Shown here one piece after another: positions 7,277-15,304 of a stretch of DNA of 49,007 nt. The position numbers were made by a program, and so were the translations under genes. Source of the stretch: Paenibacillus pectinilyticus (GTDB taxonomy: Bacteria; Bacillota; Bacilli; Paenibacillales; NBRC-103111); contig NZ_LYPC01000018.1 in the NCBI RefSeq assembly GCF_001700435.1, forward strand, positions 450 through 49,456, in the 5' to 3' direction. The notes under the pieces are model-generated. The model was given only the letters and a program-made list of their open reading frames with translations, searched no databases and was not told where the DNA came from. Numbering within the stretch: the stretch's first letter is position 1; the number at the start of each line of letters is the position of its first letter.

Positions 7277-8713
7277 CTACTCTTCCTTATTCTGCTGCTT
7301 CTCTTTGAGCCAGCGCGGCGCGCCTTTGCTCTTGCGATCGCGTTCGCGCTGCGCTTTGCTGACGGCTTTGCCCGCGGCAGCCGGTTTGGCCACCGCTGCC
7401 GGCTTCGCCGGAGCAGCCTCACGCTGGCCGCGCGCTTCAGGCGCCGCGGCACTGACACGCACCGCGCCCGCTGGCGCGGCAGCATCACGCGAAGCGGCGG
7501 TGCCGCTGCGCGAAGGTGCTGCGCCGCTTGGGCGCGCGGCTTCACGGCGGCTGCGCATCGTAGCCGCACTGCGATCTTGGGCCGGGTCAACCAACCGGCC
7601 CTCGTACATAGCCTTCGGCTCAATCGTGATGCCGAGCTGCTTTTCGAACTTTTCGATAATGAAAAGTTCCTTGGACGTCACGATCGAGATGGATGTGCCC
7701 TCGCGGCCCATACGTCCGGTACGACCTACACGGTGAAGGTAATACTCCGCATTCGTAGCCACATCCAAATGGAAAACGTGCGTCACACCTTCTATATCAA
7801 GTCCTCTGGCTGCAACATCGGTCGCTAGCAGCAATTGGAATTTCCCTTCACGGAAATTCCCCATCACTTTGGCACGGTCCTGCTTGCTTGCCTCCCCGTA
7901 GAGAGCTTCAACCGAAAGTCCTACATATTGAAGCTTGCCAACCACCTGTGCAATATCATCGGTCACATTAATGAACACGATGGCTGAGGTCGGCTTGATC
8001 ATCCGAACGAGTCTTCGAAGTGTGTCGATTTTCTCCCGCTCTTGGCATACGACATAGTGATGCTCCAGCGTTTCAGCCGTGCGCTGCGATGGGTTAATTT
8101 TGATAATAACGGGATCCTTCAGCCACTTGGCAGCTGCCGTTTCCGTGCTTTGCGGAATCGTTGCTGATACGAATACCATTTGACTGGTACGAAGCATCCC
8201 TTTCAACACCGATTCTACATCCTGCATAGATCCAAGTTCAAACACTTGATCCACTTCATCGACAATGCCGATTTTGACATGATGCAGCGTGAGTTTTCGA
8301 ATTTTCATAAGTTCAAGCAATCGTCCAGGTGTACCAACAACAATATGCGGGTGAAGGCGCAGTTTCTCCACTTGTCTAACAATGGCCGCCCCACCGATCA
8401 AAGATTGCGAACGAATGGGTCCACCACTCGTCAGTTTCTCAATTTCCTGCATAATTTGCATACCTAGTTCTCTCGTTGGAACAACGACTAGGACTTGCAA
8501 TTGTTTTTGCGAAGCGTCGATCCGCTCCAATGCGGGGAGTAAATAGGCTAACGTTTTGCCTGTACCCGTCTGGGATTGAATAATTGCGTCTTTCCCTTGT
8601 AAAAGAACAGGGATGCCCTCGGCCTGTATGGGCGTTGGCTCACCAATCCCTAATTGTGCTAATTTATCTAAATAAGTTTGTGCAATCTGCAGCTGTTCAA
8701 AGCTTGTACTCAA
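7277..8713 (-). CDS. DExD-box RNA helicase, YfmL-like, with basic Ala-rich tail
   Basis: 478 aa from a TTG start at 8713, with AAAGGGG about 9 nt upstream. Motifs run in order: Q motif (GIGEPTPIQ), I (SQTGTGKT), Ia (PTRELG), Ib (GTPGRLLE), II D152-E-V-D155 in place of DEAD, III (SAT), then IV-VI (DVAARGLDIEGV, HRVGRTGR). The GGA...QVEKLRLHPHIVVGTPGR stretch and the non-DEAD motif II resemble Bacillus YfmL (DETD), which is linked to large-subunit ribosome assembly. Residues from about 385 on are a low-complexity Ala/Arg/Pro/Ser tail encoded by visibly GC-richer DNA, ending in a basic segment (RERDRKSKGAPRWLKEKQ), probably an RNA-binding arm. It faces away from the ECF sigma gene by only 86 bp, on the same strand. 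Confidence 0.9.
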   Translation of the reverse strand: MSTSFEQLQIAQTYLDKLAQLGIGEPTPIQAEGIPVLLQGKDAIIQSQTGTGKTLAYLLPALERIDASQKQLQVLVVVPTRELGMQIMQEIEKLTSGGPIRSQSLIGGAAIVRQVEKLRLHPHIVVGTPGRLLELMKIRKLTLHHVKIGIVDEVDQVFELGSMQDVESVLKGMLRTSQMVFVSATIPQSTETAAAKWLKDPVIIKINPSQRTAETLEHHYVVCQEREKIDTLRRLVRMIKPTSAIVFINVTDDIAQVVGKLQYVGLSVEALYGEASKQDRAKVMGNFREGKFQLLLATDVAARGLDIEGVTHVFHLDVATNAEYYLHRVGRTGRMGREGTSISIVTSKELFIIEKFEKQLGITIEPKAMYEGRLVDPAQDRSAATMRSRREAARPSGAAPSRSGTAASRDAAAPAGAVRVSAAAPEARGQREAAPAKPAAVAKPAAAGKAVSKAQRERDRKSKGAPRWLKEKQQNKEE

Positions 8714-8799
8714 TGCTAAATACCCCTTTTCTCATCCAACCTCATGCCCATATTATATGCCAGAGTGCCTCAGCAAACAAATATCGACACGAAATCGGC

Positions 8800-9381
8800 C
8801 TATCTCACCGATCCCCACTCATTAACGAACTTCTGCTTAATGACATCGCGCGCACGAAACAGCCTTTGTCGAACAACGCCTTCTGTCACACAGAGTTCAC
8901 TCGCCATTTCCTTGTAGGATAAATTATGAATCCATTTCATGGCGATAATTTGCCGATAAGCTGGGTTCAGTTCATTGATATAGGCAATTAATGCTTCCCG
9001 CATGACTTTCATTTCAACTTCTACGTCTGGCGGGGATGAATAATCCGAAGTTGGGGCTGATTCTTTGATAGAAAACATCATTTCCATTTCTGTTTCCAAT
9101 TCATCTCGATTACGTCTATGTTTCCGCAAATGATTCAGTGTGACATTCCGGGTAAGCCTTTTGAGCCACCCTTCATATTTATCGATCTCCGTGAGCAAAT
9201 AAGATTTATGAACCGCGCGAAGAAACGACTCTTGGATAATGTCCTCTACCATTGCGTGATCTCTCAAAATAAAGTTAATCATGGGATACACGAGCACATA
9301 GAAATCTTTATATATCTGTCCCTGTAAGCCCTTATCCAATGTGTTAAAGTCGCTGTTAAATATCTCTCTCAGTGACTCCAT
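8800..9381 (-). CDS. ECF-type RNA polymerase sigma factor
   Basis: 193 aa from ATG 9381, with AGGGGGG 6 nt upstream; the frame extends further but without a ribosome site. Region 2 spans about 20-90 (DHAMVEDIIQESFLRAVHK..., YEGWLKRLTRNVTLNHLRKHRR). Region 4 spans about 125-185, with the HTH SYKEMASELCVTEGVVRQRLFRARD. Regions 1 and 3 are absent, as in ECF (group 4) sigma factors. The linker (about 95-120) is acidic. The next gene downstream is a helicase, and no membrane anti-sigma gene adjoins, which is unusual for this class. Target genes are unknown. Confidence 0.88.
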   Translation of the reverse strand: MESLREIFNSDFNTLDKGLQGQIYKDFYVLVYPMINFILRDHAMVEDIIQESFLRAVHKSYLLTEIDKYEGWLKRLTRNVTLNHLRKHRRNRDELETEMEMMFSIKESAPTSDYSSPPDVEVEMKVMREALIAYINELNPAYRQIIAMKWIHNLSYKEMASELCVTEGVVRQRLFRARDVIKQKFVNEWGSVR

Positions 9382-9536
9382 AGTTAACCCCCCTAGCCTA
9401 CAGGTAAAAAGACCCATTTCATACTACCTTATTTTAGGATAAAAAAGGGGAGTAAACAATCGTTAAAGGAAAAATAATCGGAAAATCTTTCCTTGTGGGC
9501 TAGAATCGGTTGAAAATAGGCCTCTGCCTCCCACTT

Positions 9537-9565
9537 TTGACAGCATTCCCATCATCCAGTACACT
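9537..9565 (+). promoter_or_regulatory. SigA-type promoter for the 85-aa protein gene
   Basis: TTGACA (9537-9542, perfect -35), a 17-nt spacer, then TACACT (9560-9565, 4 of 6). It sits 45 nt before the start codon at 9611. Confidence 0.65.
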
Positions 9566-9610
9566 AAAAGTGGTCTATCTACTCTATTTCCATCCGAAGG
9601 GATGATACGA

Positions 9611-9868
9611 ATGAATACGGATTTCGAGAACGATTTTAATACCTTGGTTGCCAAAACAGCCGAACTGATTACAGGTGACACCTCACCAGAAATGATCGAG
9701 AAAATCAAGGTCTGGGCATTTTTTAACCACGTGCACAAAGCTCTTCCTGCGCTAACGTCCCATTGGAACCAATCTCATCCCGAGGGTAAAGCCGAAATGC
9801 GACGTATTTTCGAAGAGATTCGTGCGCTCAATCAAGCCAAGCAAGTTGCGAAGCCTGATTCGGAGTAA
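9611..9868 (+). CDS. Small hypothetical protein, 85 aa
   Basis: Not recognised. ATG 9611 is preferred to the in-frame ATG at 9602 because GAAGGG lies 9 nt before it. The protein is soluble, mostly helical by composition, with acidic and hydrophobic residues alternating (NDFNTLVAKTAELITG, EMIEKIKVWAFFNHVHKAL). A conserved-looking core of aromatic and His residues sits in the middle. A good promoter precedes it and a terminator follows it, so it is a single-gene unit, which supports it being real. It lies divergent from the ECF sigma gene. Confidence 0.65.
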   Translation: MNTDFENDFNTLVAKTAELITGDTSPEMIEKIKVWAFFNHVHKALPALTSHWNQSHPEGKAEMRRIFEEIRALNQAKQVAKPDSE

Positions 9869-9897
9869 ACGAACTTCGGTTACCAAGTCTTACCCAC

Positions 9898-9947
9898 AAA
9901 AAAAGCGACCCCAATCCAAGGACTGGGAGCCGCTTTATTTTTTATTC
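9898..9947. terminator. Bidirectional intrinsic terminator
   Basis: AAAGCG/CGCTTT outer and CCCCA/TGGG inner pairing around CCAAGGAC, flanked by an A run and T-rich sequence. It ends the 85-aa gene on the plus strand and the convergent SDR gene on the minus strand, overlapping the last codons of the SDR. Confidence 0.75.
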
Positions 9948-10711
9948 ATGATCCCTGAAGCCAGCTTGTCGAACAAGCGGGGGAACATATGGAATAGTTT
10001 GATCCCAACTCCTGCTACAAAAGGCAGATTCTTCTCTGGGATATTTTTCTCAACGGCATGGATAAGCTCTTTGACCACTTTTTCAGGCTTGAGCATGAAC
10101 CACGCGATGTTTTTTACATAATTGCCGCTCGGATCCGCTTTATCGAAGAATGGTGTCGCGATTGGGCCTGGGTTAATGGCGGTTACAGAAACTCCTGACT
10201 TCGAAAGCTCTTGTCGCAAGCTATTCGTAAAACCAAGCACCGCATGCTTCGTTGCCGAATAACCAGTAGATTTCGCTGATCCAATTTTGCCTGCCATCGA
10301 AGCAATATTGACGATATGACCGCTGCCCGCCTTCAACATATGAGGAAGAACAGCTTGTGTGCATCGCACTAACCCCAAATAATTGACATCCATCATTTCT
10401 TCGAAGTGTGCCAACGGTGCATCCACAAAGGATTCGAATATGCCAAACCCTGCATTATTGATCAAAATATCAATACGCCCGAATTCAGCAATGATTTGTT
10501 GAACAACCTCATGAACCTCTTCGGTTTTCGTCACATCCATCGCATAGACCCCGTGTCGCCCTTGCAGGCCTGATGCAATCTGTTTCAATTTGCCTGTACT
10601 CCGTGCCGTCAAGACGGGAATAGCTCCTTTGGCTGCAAATTGCTGCGCCATCACGGCACCAATGCCACTTGAAGCCCCTGTGATCAAGACAACTTTACCT
10701 GTGATATTCAA
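9935..10711 (-). CDS. Short-chain dehydrogenase/reductase (classical SDR)
   Basis: 258 aa from TTG at 10711, with GGAAGGAG 10 nt upstream. Cofactor motif TGASSGIG at about 11-18, NNAGFG near 86, catalytic Ser in NIASMAG, and YSATKHA with the Tyr-x-x-x-Lys pair. The Arg after the first beta strand (TARS) suggests NADP. The C-terminal ~60 residues are hydrophobic and basic (PFVAGVGIKLFHMFPRLFDKLAS), as in SDRs thought to work on lipophilic substrates at membranes (YqjQ/DltE-like). Substrate is unknown. It is a single-gene unit between two terminators. Confidence 0.85.
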   Translation of the reverse strand: MNITGKVVLITGASSGIGAVMAQQFAAKGAIPVLTARSTGKLKQIASGLQGRHGVYAMDVTKTEEVHEVVQQIIAEFGRIDILINNAGFGIFESFVDAPLAHFEEMMDVNYLGLVRCTQAVLPHMLKAGSGHIVNIASMAGKIGSAKSTGYSATKHAVLGFTNSLRQELSKSGVSVTAINPGPIATPFFDKADPSGNYVKNIAWFMLKPEKVVKELIHAVEKNIPEKNLPFVAGVGIKLFHMFPRLFDKLASGIMNKK

Positions 10712-10730
10712 CGCTTGCCCGCTCCTTCCA

Positions 10731-10769
10731 CAACAAAAAAATGGAGCTACCTTATTGTAGGCACTCCAC
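10731..10769 (-). terminator. Intrinsic terminator of cheX
   Basis: On the minus strand, TGGAGTGCCT and AGGTAGCTCCA pair around ACAATA and are followed by TTTTTTG. It lies just beyond the CheX stop codon, inside the leader of the SDR gene. Confidence 0.7.
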
Positions 10770-10784
10770 TTGTTCTAACCTATA

Positions 10785-11243
10785 TTACGTAATAATCACT
10801 TGAATGTCTAGTTCGCCAATGCCATCCATAATTAAAGGAATGGTTAATGCTTTCTTCGGCACAAATCCTGCTGCCGTTGCAGATTGGACAATCTTAGGTG
10901 GTGTGATATCAACCCGAACGCCCTGATTGAAGAGCATTGTGCTAGCATTACCACTAATCATATTACCAAGTTCGGAAATAGCACTCTTGCCCATTTCATC
11001 CATTTCGGTAATGACGAATCCGCCCATCATGGCAGACACCATTCTCAAAGCGACATCTTCAGCCAGGCCGAAAACAACATCGCCTTCCATTTGTCCGGTC
11101 ATTCCAATTTGAATCCAGATGTACTTCTCCACAAATTTGACGTCTTTAACGCCGAGCTGCCCAGTGGTAGGACGAATGTTAGCAACTTGCTCAATGACGA
11201 TTCTAGCCGACTCCAAAAAGGGATTTATGTACTCAGCCTTCAT
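10785..11243 (-). CDS. cheX: CheX-type CheY-P phosphatase
   Basis: 152 aa, normal CheX length. The C-terminal helix carries SELGNMISGNA, with E91 and N94 matching the paired Glu and Asn that attack phospho-CheY in CheX/CheC proteins. The remaining fold (YINPFLESARIVIEQV..., GDVVFGLAEDVALRMVSAMMGG) also fits CheX. It should dephosphorylate CheY-like receivers in the cytosol. No other chemotaxis gene lies in the window, so it is an orphan. GGAG occurs 7 nt before ATG. A TATAAT-like -10 lies at 11301-11306 on the minus strand. Confidence 0.85.
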   Translation of the reverse strand: MKAEYINPFLESARIVIEQVANIRPTTGQLGVKDVKFVEKYIWIQIGMTGQMEGDVVFGLAEDVALRMVSAMMGGFVITEMDEMGKSAISELGNMISGNASTMLFNQGVRVDITPPKIVQSATAAGFVPKKALTIPLIMDGIGELDIQVIIT

Positions 11244-11545
11244 AGCTCCGCTCCGATCTCACTTGTGAATAAGTTCCGCAGAAAAACGACCTTTTTCAAC
11301 ATTATACCTAAAATTTCGGGACAAGTATACTGTCATTTTCACAAAAATAGTTCCATCTACTCAGATACACGCCCCCTATTTAACCTGCATACTTAAATTA
11401 TCGAGGAGTAAATGGCGTGCACTTCATCTAATAAATCAAAAAAATATGAAATCTAACAAATAATCACCATTGGAAAATTATACAAATTGCTGTCTAATCC
11501 TGTTAAACTAGTAGTTAGAATTTCGAAAAGGAGAGCTGAAAGTCA
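11244..11545. promoter_or_regulatory. Divergent intergenic region cheX / sensor kinase
   Basis: 302 bp, clearly AT-rich. On the minus strand TATAAT (11301-11306) could serve cheX, but no good -35 box sits 16-18 nt upstream. On the plus strand, sequence near 11487-11515 (TTGCTG ... TAAACT) is a poor promoter candidate for the kinase, whose RBS AAGGAG is at about 11528. I see no riboswitch, palindrome or small gene here. Confidence 0.35.
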
Positions 11546-13225
11546 ATGACGATGCATCCCCCTTCAACTTCTTCCAGAAAATTGACTTTTTACCTTGCAA
11601 TTGCACTTATACTCATTGGAATTGATGTCTTTTATTTACATCAACTATCCTATTTCCAACAAACCCATCTGGCAGTGATCTTTTTCGATATTGGTTTATT
11701 CGTCTTATTGGTACTACTTTCCTTCTTTGGAAAGCGAATAATTATGCGGCGTCAAGACTTCATCTCGGAATCGCTTGAACGATATAAATCACTGTTTGAT
11801 AATCATCCTGATTCCATTATCTCATTTAGCTTAGACGGTGAGATTCTTTCTGCCAATCATGGATTAGAAAGTTTACTTGGATTCTGCCCTGAAACGTCGA
11901 AGTCTCCTTCTTTCCTTCCCATGATTCATCCACCTGATTTAGTCAAAACCTTGCATCATTTCCAGGTAGCTTCTACGGGAATGCCACAAAATTTCGAAGC
12001 TTCCTTCCTGCATCAAAATGGACAGCCCATTCCCTCTAATGTCACCTTCGTCCCTACGATCGTGGGCAGTGAAATCGTTGGCGTCTACGCGATACTCAAG
12101 GACTTGACCGAAATACGAGAGCAGAAAAAGGAAATTGATAAATTGTATAAACAGAATCAACTCATATTAAATTCGGTTTCTGAGGGCATTTATGGGATTG
12201 ATACAAATGGAAGAACGATTTTCTGGAATAAAGCAGCGGAATCGATTACCGGCTGGAAAGTTGACGAAATGTTGGGACGTCGCATACATAATCTTATTCG
12301 ACCTGCACAGCAGGATGGCTCTTTCGTTCCCATAGAGGAAAGCTCGACTGTAAGCACCATGCTGCAGCGTGAAGGCTCGATAGTTAATGAAGATCTTTTT
12401 TGGAAAAAGGATGGTACAAGCTTCCCTGTTGAATATATGTCTAGCCCTATGCTTGAAGGGAGCGGCCAACTTCTTGGCACTGTCATTACGTTCAGTGATA
12501 TCACAGAGTTGAAGAAAACGCAGGAGTTACTTATCAAATCTGACAAACTCTCAGCCGTCGGTCAATTAGCTGCCGGTGTGGCACATGAAATTAGGAATCC
12601 ATTAACCGCTTTAAAAGGGTTTCTGAAACTGCTCCATACAAGTTCCGCGAAGGAACAGTATTATGTAGAGATTATGCAAAAAGAGCTTCAGCGCATCGAA
12701 TTTATCGTGAATGAATTCTTATTTGTGTCTAAACCGCAAGCTACCCATTTCGTTACAAGAACTTTGTACACGATCGTTATGAGCACGGTAGAGCTGCTTC
12801 AACCTCAAGCGTTGCTTGGTAATATTGAAATCGATGCCGAGGTTGACTCTGGGCTGCCGCCTGTTACATGTGACGAACATCAAATTAAACAGGTTTTTAT
12901 TAATATTATGAAAAATGCCCTAGAATCCATGACGCAAGGTGGAACCCTGCATATCCAGGCTGAGCTTAACGGTCCAGGGGACCAGATTACGGTCCGTTTT
13001 ATAGATCAAGGCTGCGGGATTGCGCCTGAGCGATTGCCGAAGCTGGGTGAACCCTTTTATAGTACCAAAGAAAAAGGAACTGGACTTGGCCTTATGGTCT
13101 GTTATAGGATCATTGAAGCACATGGTGGTTTCATGAATATACGCAGTAAACTGGAGGAAGGAACGATCGTTGAAATCACACTTCCAACAACAACTTACTC
13201 GGCCAAAGGAGCAGCAACAGGATGA
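11546..13225 (+). CDS. PAS/PAS sensor histidine kinase, sporulation-kinase type
   Basis: 559 aa. Two transmembrane helices (about 12-31 and 40-62) with almost no loop between them, so the sensor is intramembrane or cytosolic. PAS1 spans about 78-190, PAS2 about 200-325 (each with the F/Y-x-N-x-A...LLG layout). HisKA follows with H347 in AHEIRNPL, then TALKGFLKLL, the sequence style of Bacillus KinA-KinE phosphorelay kinases. HATPase has the N box (NIMKNALE), G1 (DQGCGI) and G2 (GTGLGL). No response regulator adjoins, as expected for an orphan kinase feeding Spo0F. The stop overlaps the next gene's start as ATGA. The signal is unknown. Confidence 0.88.
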   Translation: MTMHPPSTSSRKLTFYLAIALILIGIDVFYLHQLSYFQQTHLAVIFFDIGLFVLLVLLSFFGKRIIMRRQDFISESLERYKSLFDNHPDSIISFSLDGEILSANHGLESLLGFCPETSKSPSFLPMIHPPDLVKTLHHFQVASTGMPQNFEASFLHQNGQPIPSNVTFVPTIVGSEIVGVYAILKDLTEIREQKKEIDKLYKQNQLILNSVSEGIYGIDTNGRTIFWNKAAESITGWKVDEMLGRRIHNLIRPAQQDGSFVPIEESSTVSTMLQREGSIVNEDLFWKKDGTSFPVEYMSSPMLEGSGQLLGTVITFSDITELKKTQELLIKSDKLSAVGQLAAGVAHEIRNPLTALKGFLKLLHTSSAKEQYYVEIMQKELQRIEFIVNEFLFVSKPQATHFVTRTLYTIVMSTVELLQPQALLGNIEIDAEVDSGLPPVTCDEHQIKQVFINIMKNALESMTQGGTLHIQAELNGPGDQITVRFIDQGCGIAPERLPKLGEPFYSTKEKGTGLGLMVCYRIIEAHGGFMNIRSKLEEGTIVEITLPTTTYSAKGAATG

Positions 13226-14010
13226 ACGGATTTTTAATCGATCTCGACGGTACTCTGTACAGGGGACATGAACCGATTCCTGGTGCCGCTGCATTCTTGC
13301 AGTGGTTGCACCAAGAACAACTCCCCTATCTCCTGGTGACGAACAACTCGTCTCGTACCCCGGAACAGGTTGCCGAGCATCTGCAAGCGCTCGGCATCGA
13401 AGTACCTGCGGCGGCCGTCTACACATCATCACAAGCGGCCGCTCAGTATTTAACCGAGCAGCATGCGGGCAATCGCGTGCACATGATCGGCGAAGACGGT
13501 CTGCGGATTGCCTTGGACGCAGCCGGCTTCGCTATCAGCGGGACGACGCCGGATTACGTCGTCCAGGGCATTGACCGCAGCTTCTCCTATGAGAAGCTGA
13601 CGGAAGCGGTCCGCCTTCTGAAGCATGGCGCGACCTATGTCTTAACCAACCCCGACCGGATGCTTCCGTCGGATGGCGGGTTGATGCCAGGGGCTGGCTC
13701 CCTGGCCGCTTCGATCACCGCCGCCTCCGGCGTGGAGCCGGTGGTGATCGGTAAGCCTTCGCCGATCATTATGGCGTATGCCATTGATCGGCTCGGTCTG
13801 CCAGCCGCCGATGTCTGGGTCATCGGCGATAACGTGCATACCGACATCCGCGGAGGCGCGATGGCGGGGTGCCGCACGGCACTGGTCTTGACAGGCGTTG
13901 CGACGCCAGACAATGTGGACGAGCAGCTGGCGTCGGCGGGCTTGACGCCGGACTTGGTCTGTACGGATTTACTGGATTTCATTGCGCAGCTGGAATCAAC
14001 TAACAAATGA
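13222..14010 (+). CDS. HAD-IIA (NagD/AraL-type) phosphatase
   Basis: 262 aa. Motif I FLIDLDGTLYRG at the N-terminus, motif II LVTNNSSRT, Lys in VIGKPSP, motif IV GDNVHTDIRGG; the C2A cap lies between II and III. This is the NagD / AraL / p-nitrophenyl-phosphatase type, which hydrolyses sugar phosphates, nucleotides or pyridoxal phosphate. It starts inside the kinase stop codon (ATGA), so translation is coupled, an odd pairing for a sensor kinase. The gene is visibly richer in G and C than the kinase in front of it. A strong terminator follows. The link to the kinase's pathway is unproven. Confidence 0.88.
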   Translation: MNGFLIDLDGTLYRGHEPIPGAAAFLQWLHQEQLPYLLVTNNSSRTPEQVAEHLQALGIEVPAAAVYTSSQAAAQYLTEQHAGNRVHMIGEDGLRIALDAAGFAISGTTPDYVVQGIDRSFSYEKLTEAVRLLKHGATYVLTNPDRMLPSDGGLMPGAGSLAASITAASGVEPVVIGKPSPIIMAYAIDRLGLPAADVWVIGDNVHTDIRGGAMAGCRTALVLTGVATPDNVDEQLASAGLTPDLVCTDLLDFIAQLESTNK

Positions 14011-14112
14011 GCGAAGTTTCAAACTTCCTCATCTCCCATTGATGGTTAGTTCGAATATATCAGACTAAAGCAGATAACACTGGATAATGCGCAGGTTACG
14101 AGCATTGGACAC

Positions 14113-14158
14113 AAAACCGCACTACCTTGGATGCCAAGGCAGTGCGGTTTTCGGTTTT
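14113..14158 (+). terminator. Strong terminator of the kinase-phosphatase operon
   Basis: AAAACCGCACT/AGTGCGGTTTT outer arms and CCTTGG/CCAAGG inner arms around ATG, with one mismatch pair, followed by TCGGTTTTGG. Of the 338 bp between the HAD stop and the LysR start, 14011-14112 shows nothing recognisable. Confidence 0.85.
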
Positions 14159-14236
14159 GGTTTTCAGTTTTCAGTATTGAGTTTCGTTCTCTGAGTTAAC
14201 GTACTTTGCCCGTATCCTAGCCAGTATCCTTCTAGG

Positions 14237-14266
14237 TTGCCTACGCAGCGCTTCCTATCATATAAT
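14237..14266 (+). promoter_or_regulatory. Promoter of the LysR-histidinol phosphatase unit
   Basis: TTGCCT (14237-14242), an 18-nt spacer, then a perfect TATAAT (14261-14266), about 80 nt before the chosen LysR start. No clear T-N11-A LysR box was seen next to it. Confidence 0.5.
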
Positions 14267-14348
14267 AAAGTTACAAAAGGTTTTTATGTCCTTTACAATT
14301 TCGATAAATTTTATTTGTATCCTAATCCAGCAAGCAGGAGGTATGCGC

Positions 14349-15251
14349 ATGAATATGAACCAGTTAGAGACGCTGCTCACGATTTCCAAAACGATGAGCT
14401 TTCGTAAAGCTGGCGAGATTCTTAACTTGACCCAACCTGCCGTTTCCGCCCAAATTAAAAGCCTTGAAGACGAATTCGGCGCAATTCTCATCGATCGTAA
14501 TCAGCCTGTTACCTTAACGGATAGCGGGAAACTTTTCTTAGAGCATGCAGAGAAAATATTGCGGATTGCCAACGACCTTAAGCAGCGTTTGTCCGATCTC
14601 AGTCAGACTCCGCAGGGTCATATCCATATTGGTACGACAACCTCAATTGCCATGCAAATATTGCCTCGTGTACTCTCTTATTTTCAAGATCAATTCCCAT
14701 TAATCAAAACGACGATTCATTCCATGACTTCCTCTCAAATTATGACCTCAGTAGAAAACAGCCAAATTGATATTGGGATTACATACTTATTTGAGAAAAA
14801 TCAATCCTTGGAAACATCGGTGCTTTACTATGATAATTTCGAATTGATTGTATCCACCAACCATCCTTTAAGTCGTTTCACTCACCTATCGATCGAGAAA
14901 CTCCGAAACATTCCGTTTATCATGCTTTCGCCAGAAACAGCAGGTCGGCGTTTTGTCGATCAGATTTTCAAAAACTATGATGTTTCTCCTCATATCGTGA
15001 TGGAGCTGTCGAGCAGCGAGGAAGTGAAGCGCATGGTTGAGCTCAATCTCGGTGTTGCGATTATATCGAAGATGTCAGTCGCAGATGAATTGCGACATGG
15101 CACATTGAAAATGGTAAAAGTAAACGAACTGGATATTACCCATCCGGTAGGCGTAGTATATAAGTCAGGACGTTACTTGAATTCTGCGATGCAGCAATTT
15201 CTGCGCGATCTTAAAGGAATGCCGGAAACGCAATTTATCGGTTCAGAATAG
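14349..15251 (+). CDS. LysR-family transcriptional regulator
   Basis: 300 aa from ATG 14349, 7 nt after AGGAGG; the ATG at 14343 is too close to the ribosome site. The N-terminal winged HTH is intact (LETLLTISKTMSFRKAGEILNLTQPAVSAQIKSLE...). Residues about 90-295 form the LysR substrate-binding domain (GHIHIGTTTSIAMQILPRVLSYFQDQFPLI..., NLGVAIISKMSV), similar in layout to CysL/CbbR-type members. It is followed 53 bp later on the same strand by a PHP-type histidinol phosphatase and may be cotranscribed with it. The ligand is unknown. Confidence 0.88.
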   Translation: MNMNQLETLLTISKTMSFRKAGEILNLTQPAVSAQIKSLEDEFGAILIDRNQPVTLTDSGKLFLEHAEKILRIANDLKQRLSDLSQTPQGHIHIGTTTSIAMQILPRVLSYFQDQFPLIKTTIHSMTSSQIMTSVENSQIDIGITYLFEKNQSLETSVLYYDNFELIVSTNHPLSRFTHLSIEKLRNIPFIMLSPETAGRRFVDQIFKNYDVSPHIVMELSSSEEVKRMVELNLGVAIISKMSVADELRHGTLKMVKVNELDITHPVGVVYKSGRYLNSAMQQFLRDLKGMPETQFIGSE

Positions 15252-15304
15252 TTTGGCTTACGGTTTTGGTATGGCTAAAGCACATTCATAGAGGAGGCCT
15301 TGCA

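Noticed and set aside
7274..7828. Plus-strand open frames opposite the helicase tail
   Set aside because: They arise from the GC-rich antisense of the helicase low-complexity tail and have no ribosome site or family resemblance.
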